A stretch of DNA of 12,833 nucleotides from Proteobacteria bacterium ST_bin16 (GTDB lineage: Bacteria; Pseudomonadota; Gammaproteobacteria; Burkholderiales; Nitrosomonadaceae), in NCBI GenBank assembly GCA_002083595.1, contig MSXT01000015.1, forward strand, positions 1 to 12,833. The letters are read 5' to 3'. The position numbers and the translations under genes were made by a program. Positions 1 through 5,636 of the stretch are shown here, piece after piece. The notes under the pieces were generated by a model. The model was not told the origin of the DNA. It did no database searches and saw nothing but the letters and a program-made list of their open reading frames with translations. The first letter of the stretch is position 1. Every line of letters starts with the position of its first letter.

Positions 1-309
1 TCTCTGCTAGTCTAGAGCCAATGGTTTTATCCTGATCTGACAAATAACCCAGCGTACAAATGACGAGGCGGTGATCCAAGGTAAAGAGCTTTAGCCGGAT
101 GATCGACGCCACCGGTAAACCTGCGCTATTCAAATCAACGATGGATGTATCCAGCGGCCAAGCGGCATGTTGGGCTGAAGTGATCATGGCCATCACGCTA
201 TGGCCATACAGTCATTGAATGCTGTTGCTGAAGAGATAATCAGTGCAGGTCTGCTCTTGCTGGCCTGCTGATCGGTAAATGGAAAAGGAACTTTGACAAC
301 ATCGTAGCG
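1..309 (-). pseudogene. PemK/MazF-family toxin, frameshifted and start-less, cut by the window edge
   Basis: Translating the minus strand from 309 gives a typical PemK/MazF N-terminus: RYDVVKVPFPFTD, then SKSRPALIIS. After about 33 residues this frame reaches a TGA at 193-195. The next frame continues the family, with YGHSVMAMITSAQHAAWPLD followed by the LPVASIIRLKLFTLDHRL motif, and stays open to base 1. The two parts join with five bases (209-213) between in-phase codons, so a one-base deletion, or a two-base insertion, near 209-213 fits. Together they give about 100 residues, close to the family's usual 105-115, so only a short C-terminus lies outside the window. No ATG, GTG or TTG lies in frame near the expected start beside the antitoxin stop; the codons there read ATC TAT AAT CGC. 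Intact members are ribosome-independent or ribosome-associated mRNA endonucleases. This copy should be inactive unless the shift is a sequencing error or recoded. Identity is confident; loss of function is inferred. Confidence 0.85.
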
Positions 310-310
310 A

Positions 311-544
311 TTATAGATTGCGGTAGGCTTCGTCATCTTCGGCGCTATTCCATTCCGATAAAACATCGTTTAATGCAGTCAAGTAACTCGCATCTAATGG
401 CTCTTCCACGCGATGTACCGATATTTTACCGTTCTCCAGCACTTCCCAAGCCAGCGTATCTCCCGCTTTGAGCTGTAGCCGTTTACGTACTTCAGCAGGT
501 ACCGTGATTTGGCCTTTATGACTTAACTTGGCAAGTTGAGACAT
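311..544 (-). CDS. AbrB/MazE-type antitoxin (orphaned partner of the PemK pseudogene)
   Basis: This 77-aa protein has a swapped-hairpin AbrB/SpoVT/MazE DNA-binding domain at residues 1-47: LAKLSHKGQITVPAEVRKRL, then KAGDTL and an ENGKISVHRV strand. An acidic tail ends in LSEWNSAEDDEAYRNL. Such tails are the toxin-binding part in PemK/MazF-linked antitoxins. The ATG at 542-544 is chosen over one 15 codons upstream (587-589), because AAGGA sits at the right distance before it and the family begins near this point. It ends directly against the toxin frame, the usual antitoxin-then-toxin order. In intact pairs the protein neutralises the toxin and represses its own promoter. Here the toxin is broken, so it may remain only as a DNA-binding regulator or cross-antitoxin. 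Family is confident; a remaining role is unknown. Confidence 0.85.
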   Translation of the reverse strand: MSQLAKLSHKGQITVPAEVRKRLQLKAGDTLAWEVLENGKISVHRVEEPLDASYLTALNDVLSEWNSAEDDEAYRNL

Positions 545-642
545 CCCAGTGTTCCTTAACTTTTGTGAGAATTCCTTACGGTAACGCATATCTAGCTAGG
601 CTGCAATTACCTGTGTATTGAGAAGAATGTGGAGATATATTA

Positions 643-957
643 TTAAGCCAATTTCTTAACTTGATTAATATCTGAGATAGATTCAATGTCGTCCTTTTCG
701 GATTGTTGAGCCCAATACAAATCCCAGCGAGTTTGAAGATTGAGCCAATAATCCGCTGATATATTAAAGAACTTCGCCAATCGCAATGCCGTACTTGGTG
801 TAATGCCGCGCTTCTGATTGACCAGTTCGTTAACACGCTGATACGGAACATGGATAGCATCTGCCAACTCCCGCTGGCTGATACCCATCGGTTCCAAGAA
901 TTCAGCACGCAGCATTTCGCCGGGATGTGTGGGTTCTCTATCGGTTGGGATACGCAT
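643..957 (-). CDS. higA: HigA-family antitoxin (XRE-type HTH)
   Basis: This 104-aa protein belongs to the HigA/VapI addiction-module antidotes. Residues 1-24 carry the family lead-in, with the THPGEMLRAEFLEPMG motif. A helix-turn-helix spans about 25-62 (ISQRELADAI, VPYQRVNELVNQKRGITPST). The signature ISADYWLNLQTRWDL follows at about 66-80. The C-terminus is short and charged. Its ATG lies 15 nt after the higB stop with AAAGG upstream, so the pair is one transcript in the usual higB-higA order. HigA binds and inactivates HigB and represses the shared promoter; the palindrome at 1260-1279 is the obvious binding site. All family landmarks are present, so it is probably functional. Confidence 0.93.
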   Translation of the reverse strand: MRIPTDREPTHPGEMLRAEFLEPMGISQRELADAIHVPYQRVNELVNQKRGITPSTALRLAKFFNISADYWLNLQTRWDLYWAQQSEKDDIESISDINQVKKLA

Positions 958-972
958 GGTATAAAACCTTTA

Positions 973-1266
973 TCAGTGATAATCGATAATTTCAACATCA
1001 TGAGGGCCTGAATCATTCCATTTGAAGCAAACCCGATATTGATCGTTGATACGGATACTGAATTCCCCATTTCTGTCTCCAGACAGGCTTTCGAGGTAAT
1101 TACCGGGTGGTATCCTCAATTCCTCCAGAACTAAAACTGAGTCCAATTGGTCGAGTTTTCTGCAAGCCACCTTCCATAAAGATTGCGGGAGTAAGTTACG
1201 AGCCAGCTTGGAGTTTTTTCCGTTAAAAATGTCTTCAGTCGCTTGATTCTTGAAGGAAACTATCAT
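973..1266 (-). CDS. higB: HigB-family toxin (RelE/ParE-fold mRNA interferase)
   Basis: This 97-aa protein has the full HigB pattern: MIVSFKNQATEDIFNG at the N-terminus, PPGNYLESLSGDRNGEFSIR in the middle, and INDQYRVCFKW with a terminal VEIIDYH. Basic and aromatic residues around R65, R72 and R78 and the final His lie where RelE-fold toxins bind and cut RNA. Family members are ribosome-dependent mRNA endonucleases held in check by HigA. The gene looks intact. Two oddities are visible: there is no Shine-Dalgarno sequence before the ATG, and a -10-like TATCAT ends only six bases upstream of it, so the mRNA may be leaderless. The start codon is also inside the palindrome likely bound by HigA. 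Identity is confident; the leaderless reading is inference. Confidence 0.93.
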   Translation of the reverse strand: MIVSFKNQATEDIFNGKNSKLARNLLPQSLWKVACRKLDQLDSVLVLEELRIPPGNYLESLSGDRNGEFSIRINDQYRVCFKWNDSGPHDVEIIDYH

Positions 1267-1279
1267 GCGTGCATGATAG
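1260..1279. promoter_or_regulatory. higBA operator: 20-bp palindrome over the higB start
   Basis: CTATCATGC and GCATGATAG are perfect 9-bp inverted arms with a 2-bp centre. The higB start codon (1264-1266) is inside the left arm and the candidate -10 element is in the right arm. A looser second site follows, with ATAGCA at 1276-1281 and TGCTAT at 1291-1296. HigA-type antitoxins repress by binding such palindromes at their own promoter. Binding is inferred. Confidence 0.75.
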
Positions 1280-1300
1280 CACGGTATGCATGCTATTCAA
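1273..1300 (-). promoter_or_regulatory. Candidate higBA promoter
   Basis: On the minus strand, TTGAAT (1295-1300) is followed after 16 bp by TATCAT (1273-1278). The -10 matches consensus at five of six positions and the -35 at four of six. Transcription would start at or next to the A of the higB ATG, giving little or no leader. This agrees with the missing Shine-Dalgarno sequence. Confidence 0.5.
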
Positions 1301-1446
1301 GTGGCAATTTTGCTAAGATGTGTGAGTTCTTCCCGAGTGGAATGTATACGAGAGTAACGACTTGGCGTTAATAAGCAAAGCGTACTGCGCCGGTCTTTTA
1401 TTCGACGCAATAGGGACTGTTATCTACGCGAGTTAAGTAGATTAAG
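1301..1446. other. Intergenic stretch with no recognised gene
   Basis: This region lies between higB and the 173-aa gene. I see no convincing reading frame, tRNA or terminator. A small inverted repeat (TCTAC near 1422, GTAGA near 1437) lies close to the end of the flanking gene but has no T-run, so I do not call it a terminator. Confidence 0.4.
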
Positions 1447-1968
1447 TCACCTTACGCGTATATTCTTTGTAAAATAATCCGGTGTTTTTGGTTTCTTAAG
1501 ATAAAAATAAGCGATATTAAATGGTGATTTTTTGTGATTTCCTTTACCAAGTGATGGCCAATCGCGGAAATTCTCAATTTGATCCTCTGTGTAAGGCGTT
1601 TTAGAGAAATCAAATAGAATTAATACTGCTAGCCCGTCGTATTTCATCAATTTTTTCACTTCTGTCGTATTGACTGTGGCAGAAACATTGGATTTGGCTG
1701 CTGTTGGTTTTCTGACTGCAAATTCGACTGCTACATTATCAATGACAAAATCAATATAACCTTTTCCGCTCAAAGTTCCTGGCAATTTTGATTTTGCTTC
1801 TGGAACAAGTAATTCGCCAAAATAGCCGAGTAAATATGTACGAACTAAAGGGAGCAGTTCTCTTTCACCCCATTCGTTCAGGTTAAGTGTTTTCTTGAAT
1901 TCCTTTCGATGCAATGAAGAAAAAAGCAGATCAAATGCATCGATGACTTCCTTAATAGTAAGAGCCAT
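1447..1968 (-). CDS. Unrecognised 173-aa protein, possible PD-(D/E)XK-like fold
   Basis: I do not recognise a named family. The ATG at 1966-1968 is preferred; a TTG four codons upstream (1980) is also possible, and neither has a strong ribosome site. It has no signal peptide or membrane segment. A helical N-terminus (residues 1-50, with WGERELLPLVRTYLLGYFGE at 33-52) precedes a beta hairpin, GYIDFVIDNVAVEFAVRK (70-87). D73, E82 and R86/K87 there are spaced like the metal site of PD-(D/E)XK nucleases, but the usual E-x-K is not strict. Later come a hydrophobic strand (LAVLILFDFS, 113-122) and an unusual FRDWPSLGKGNHKKSPF segment (134-150). Base composition is clearly more AT-rich than the operon at 2092-9203. 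It sits beside toxin-antitoxin genes, so an accessory defence or DNA-processing role is conceivable. The fold is a guess from spacing only. Confidence 0.6.
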   Translation of the reverse strand: MALTIKEVIDAFDLLFSSLHRKEFKKTLNLNEWGERELLPLVRTYLLGYFGELLVPEAKSKLPGTLSGKGYIDFVIDNVAVEFAVRKPTAAKSNVSATVNTTEVKKLMKYDGLAVLILFDFSKTPYTEDQIENFRDWPSLGKGNHKKSPFNIAYFYLKKPKTPDYFTKNIRVR

Positions 1969-2091
1969 GAGATATCTCAATTTGAGGTTTAATTAGAATT
2001 ACTTTCAGAATAGTGCAATCTGTGATGGCAGAAATATCGTTTATCAATGTATGTTTCGGTTTAAATGTAAATCAGACTAAATCGAATCCTC

Positions 2092-2958
2092 TCACTCAAT
2101 ATTCTGCACCTGCTCGCGCATCTGCTCGATAATCACCTTCAATTCCATTGAAATCCGCGTAATTTCCAGATCGACCGATTTTGAGCCGATGGTGTTGGCT
2201 TCGCGGTGCAGTTCCTGCATCATGAAATCGAGTTGTTTGCCGACGGCCCCGCCTTTGTTGATGATGCGTTCGACTTCATCGATGTGCGCTTGCAGGCGCG
2301 AGAGTTCTTCGTCGACGTCGATTTTACTGGCGAACAGGGTGATTTCCTGGTGGATGCGTTCGTTTTCCTGTGTGCCAAGAATTTCTTCCAGGCGGGTGCG
2401 CAGTTTTTCCTCGAAGGCGGCGATCAATGCCGGGATGCGCGGAGCAGCGGATTGCAGTAATTGGCGCATTTGCTTGATGCGTTCCAGTAAAACGGATTTC
2501 AGTTTGTCGCCTTCGCGTATCCGCGCAGCTTTTAAGTCATTCAATGCGGTTTGTAGCAAGGTCATGCCGATTTCATTGGATTCCTCGCCGGGTGCCGTGT
2601 CGCTTCCGAGCATGCCGGGCCATTTCAGGATTTCCGCTACCGTTAATGAGGGTGCGGCGGGGTGGCGTGTTTTGACGGTTTGTTCCAGTTGCAACAATTT
2701 TTCCAGCAAAGCCTGATCGAGCTGTTGAGAATTTTCCGTGTTCGCCGACGGGGAAAAATTCAAGCGGCATTCGACTTTGCCGCGGCTGAGTTGTTTCGTC
2801 AGCAGTTCGCGCATGGCCGGTTCCAGCTTGCGAAAATCATCCGGCAGACGGAGCTGGATATCGAGATAGCGGTTATTGACCGAACGGATTTCCAGATTGA
2901 GCGATCCATAGGGCATTTCTTGCGTAGCGGCGGCGTAGCCGGTCATGCTGACAATCAT
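2092..2958 (-). CDS. yicC: YicC-family endoribonuclease
   Basis: This protein is 288 aa, essentially the length of E. coli YicC. The N-terminal YicC domain shows SMTGYA (4-9), the RSVNNRYLDIQLRLP stretch (25-39) and RGKVECRL. The C-terminal DUF1732 part shows FASKIDVDEELSRLQAHI, GKQLDFMMQELHREANTI and ends in KVIIEQMREQVQNIE. These are the most conserved blocks of the family. E. coli YicC has been reported as an endoribonuclease acting on small regulatory RNA; the role here is inferred from that. It is cytoplasmic and probably oligomeric. Its ATG overlaps the preceding gene's stop in an ATGA arrangement and has only a weak Shine-Dalgarno sequence, so translation probably depends on coupling. 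It is the last gene of the operon; no clear terminator is visible after it. Confidence 0.93.
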   Translation of the reverse strand: MIVSMTGYAAATQEMPYGSLNLEIRSVNNRYLDIQLRLPDDFRKLEPAMRELLTKQLSRGKVECRLNFSPSANTENSQQLDQALLEKLLQLEQTVKTRHPAAPSLTVAEILKWPGMLGSDTAPGEESNEIGMTLLQTALNDLKAARIREGDKLKSVLLERIKQMRQLLQSAAPRIPALIAAFEEKLRTRLEEILGTQENERIHQEITLFASKIDVDEELSRLQAHIDEVERIINKGGAVGKQLDFMMQELHREANTIGSKSVDLEITRISMELKVIIEQMREQVQNIE

Positions 2959-4016
2959 GATAAAAGTGTTTTTAAAGTTTGAAGGGGAATATACCGGGAT
3001 AAGCTGAGCAAGTTGTCGTCACAGATCGCCGGAGCGGGTTTGCCGTCCAGTAGACCGGTTACGGTAAAGGGTGTGTCTTTGTTTTCCGGATCGAATACCA
3101 CCAGACTTGCATCGATGTATTTGTAATCGCCCGGCGCATTCAGACGCCAAAGATTGGGAATGCCGGGGTAGGGCTGGTGCAGGCAATACGCCGCGGTGTC
3201 GCCGTGAATAATCAGGACCGGCTTCTTGAATTGTTCGGCTTTTTGCTTGATCAGATCGCGCAGCGAGCGGAAGCCATCGCAATCGGTGCGATTGCTCGCA
3301 GTGCAGACCGGTTTTTCGTGATCAAAGTCGAACATATCCGCTTGGAAAGCGATGACAACTGCTCGCGCGGATTCCGCTGTGGCGAAGCGTTGGTGCAGCC
3401 ATCCGGTGTTGGCTTGATCGCGGCGATCCGCTTCGTTCAAGGCATCGTCAATGTTGCTGCGCAGGATTTCCCTGCGGCCATTATTGGTGCCAGGAATATG
3501 CAGCGTGGTGAAAGCGACCGGACCGACACTCCACTGCGCATTTTCGATAAATCCTTCCTGCCGGATAAGACCCGGGATATCGCGGACTAATTGCTGCCGG
3601 TCTTGCTGAAAAAACAGTTGGCGCAGATAGCCGAGGCGTTCCAGTTCGTCGTGCCGCATGCCGGTACTGAACCGGTCGCAATCGGTCCAGTCGTTATCGC
3701 CGGGGGTGTATACCGTTTTATGCGGATTCAGTTGCGCAATCTGGCGGTAATGGTCTTGAAACAGATCGTCGCTGCAGCTCAATCGGCCTCTTTTGAAATC
3801 ACCCAAGTGGATCAACACGGGCGGGTTTAATGCGCGAATGGCTTTGGCGATTGCGCCATTGGGCTGCTCCAGCAGGGCATATTCGGCATCGGTGTAGGGC
3901 ATATCGCCCAGTACCACAAATTGAGTGGTCTTCCCGGCAACAGGAGCTGAATCGTCCGCGTATGCTGCGGTTGTAAAGAGCGCCCATACCAGAAAAAGCC
4001 GCAGCCATGCTGTCAT
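2955..4016 (-). CDS. Secreted metallophosphoesterase-like protein
   Basis: This 353-aa protein begins with a signal peptide: a short basic start, a hydrophobic core and an AYA-DD cleavage site after residue 20. The mature part carries calcineurin-like metallophosphoesterase motifs in order: VVLGDMPY (GD 37-38), LIHLGDFKRG (GD 72-73), YTPGDNDWTDC (GDND 106-109, in place of GNHD/E), and IIHGDTAAYC (HGD 271-273). These residues would hold two metal ions. The classical first D-x-H motif is altered to D-x-P, so activity cannot be assumed. Six cysteines remain in the mature protein (81, 113, 238, 246, 278, 332), consistent with disulfides in the periplasm. It starts 9 nt after prfC and overlaps yicC by 4 nt. 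The substrate is unknown; a phosphoester is the family expectation. Confidence 0.8.
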   Translation of the reverse strand: MTAWLRLFLVWALFTTAAYADDSAPVAGKTTQFVVLGDMPYTDAEYALLEQPNGAIAKAIRALNPPVLIHLGDFKRGRLSCSDDLFQDHYRQIAQLNPHKTVYTPGDNDWTDCDRFSTGMRHDELERLGYLRQLFFQQDRQQLVRDIPGLIRQEGFIENAQWSVGPVAFTTLHIPGTNNGRREILRSNIDDALNEADRRDQANTGWLHQRFATAESARAVVIAFQADMFDFDHEKPVCTASNRTDCDGFRSLRDLIKQKAEQFKKPVLIIHGDTAAYCLHQPYPGIPNLWRLNAPGDYKYIDASLVVFDPENKDTPFTVTGLLDGKPAPAICDDNLLSLSRYIPLQTLKTLLS

Positions 4017-4025
4017 ATGTTTCTA

Positions 4026-5636
4026 TTATCCGTTCATGTGGCTCTGAAACACCAGTCCGGCGTGCTCGCGCAGTTTATGAAAACGGATAGCGGGCCAGTT
4101 TTCTTCGGCGACACTCAGTTCCGCGCCAAACGAGGCCAAAAATGTCGGCGCATCGACGGCGTCGTAGGCGATGCGATGCGAATTGGCTTCGATAAAGCGC
4201 TGCAATTCACGCGGATCGTCGCAGGTAATCCAGCGTGCCAATTGATATTTGGCCGAAGTAATGCGCGCCGCCACACCGTATTCATGTTGCAGGCGGTGCG
4301 CGACCACTTCAAATTGCAGCGTGCCGACAGCGCCGAGTAACAGCATATTGCCCAGATGCGGGCGGAACACCTGGATCGCGCCTTCTTCACCCAGTTGCGC
4401 TAATCCCAATTTCAATTGCTTGCTGCGCAGCGGATCGGTGATTTCTACGGTGCGGAAGATTTCCGGCGCGAAAAAGGGTAATCCGGTAAATTGCAGCACT
4501 TCACCTTCGGTTAAGGTATCACCCAGTTGCAGCGTGCCGTGATTCGGTATACCGATGATGTCGCCGGGGTACGCTTCTTCCAGAATATCGCGGCGCTGCG
4601 ATAAAAAGGACACGACCGTGCTGGTGCGGATATCCTTGCCATTGCGCGCGACTTTCAAATTCATGCCGCGTTTGAAATGCCCCGAACAGACGCGCACGAA
4701 GGCAATGCGGTCGCGGTGCGCCAGATTCATGTTGGCCTGGATTTTAAACACCATGCCGGAGAATTTCTTTTCATCCGGCTGCACTTCGCGCTGAATGGCG
4801 TTGCGCGATTCCGGTGGTGGCGCCAGATCGACCAATGCATCGAGAATTTCGCGCACGCCGAAGTTATTGATCGCCGAACCGAAGAAAACCGGGGTTTGTT
4901 TACCGGCGAGGAATGCGGCATGGTCGAAAGGCGGAGACGCGCCTTTGATCAAATCGATTTCCTGCATCGCGGTGGATAATCCTGCACCGAAGCGTTGCTG
5001 GATTTTCGGATCGTCAAAACTGGCGATCACTTCGTTTTCATTGTCGACGCGGTCCGATCCCGGCTGAAACACGCGCATGCCGTTGTTTTGCAAATCGCAT
5101 ACGCCGTGGAAATTTTTTCCCATGCCGACCGGCCAGGTGAATGGAATGGTCGTCATGCCGAGCGTATGCTCGATTTCATCGAGCAGATCAAGCGGTTCAC
5201 GCACTTCGCGGTCCATTTTGTTGACGAAAGTAACGATCGGCGTGTTACGCGCGCGACACACTTCCAATAGGCGCAGCGTTTGCGCTTCGACCCCGTTGGC
5301 GGCATCGATCACCATTAACGCCGCATCGACGGCGGTCAGCACACGGTACGTGTCTTCCGAGAAATCCTGGTGACCGGGCGTATCGAGCAGATTGATGACG
5401 CAATCGCGGTATTCCATTTGCATGACCGAACTGGCGACCGAAATGCCGCGCTGCTTTTCGATTTCCATCCAATCGGAAGTAGCGTGGCGGCTGGCTTTGC
5501 GCGCTTTGACACTACCCGCGATGTGAATCGCACCGGCGTACATCAGTAATTTTTCCGTCAGCGTTGTTTTGCCCGCGTCCGGGTGGGAAATAATGGCGAA
5601 CGTGCGGCGCCGCGATACTTCTTGATCAATGCTCAT
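4026..5636 (-). CDS. prfC: Peptide chain release factor 3 (RF3)
   Basis: This 536-aa translational GTPase removes RF1/RF2 from the ribosome after peptide release. Family length is about 530. GTPase motifs are intact: P-loop SHPDAGKTT (17-25), switch region RGISVASS (63-70), DTPGHQDF (85-92) and NKMD (139-142). Elongation-factor-like domains II and III follow, including the RF3-typical HRDRIAFVRVCSGHFKRGM segment and a C-terminus ending in LREHAGLVFQSHMNG. The open frame continues 68 codons upstream, but that extension is arginine-rich and lies over the ABC ATPase gene. The ATG at 5634-5636 begins MSIDQEVSRRRTFAIISHPD, the normal RF3 start. The gene overlaps the end of the ATPase by 11 nt, and AGGAA is rather far upstream (16 nt), so coupled translation is likely. 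Confidence 0.97.
   Translation of the reverse strand: MSIDQEVSRRRTFAIISHPDAGKTTLTEKLLMYAGAIHIAGSVKARKASRHATSDWMEIEKQRGISVASSVMQMEYRDCVINLLDTPGHQDFSEDTYRVLTAVDAALMVIDAANGVEAQTLRLLEVCRARNTPIVTFVNKMDREVREPLDLLDEIEHTLGMTTIPFTWPVGMGKNFHGVCDLQNNGMRVFQPGSDRVDNENEVIASFDDPKIQQRFGAGLSTAMQEIDLIKGASPPFDHAAFLAGKQTPVFFGSAINNFGVREILDALVDLAPPPESRNAIQREVQPDEKKFSGMVFKIQANMNLAHRDRIAFVRVCSGHFKRGMNLKVARNGKDIRTSTVVSFLSQRRDILEEAYPGDIIGIPNHGTLQLGDTLTEGEVLQFTGLPFFAPEIFRTVEITDPLRSKQLKLGLAQLGEEGAIQVFRPHLGNMLLLGAVGTLQFEVVAHRLQHEYGVAARITSAKYQLARWITCDDPRELQRFIEANSHRIAYDAVDAPTFLASFGAELSVAEENWPAIRFHKLREHAGLVFQSHMNG

Noticed and set aside
545..589. 15-codon N-terminal extension of the AbrB/MazE-type antitoxin
   Set aside because: The ATG at 542-544 has a well-placed AAGGA and matches the usual family start; the longer form has no ribosome site.
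576..1070. 164-codon minus-strand frame across higA and the end of higB
   Set aside because: It is out of frame with two clearly recognised genes and its protein shows no family features.
2189..2982. Several plus-strand frames opposite yicC
   Set aside because: They mirror the codon pattern of yicC, encode low-complexity proteins and have no ribosome sites.
4017..5373. Plus-strand frames opposite prfC
   Set aside because: They are shadows of a conserved GTPase gene without domain features or initiation signals.
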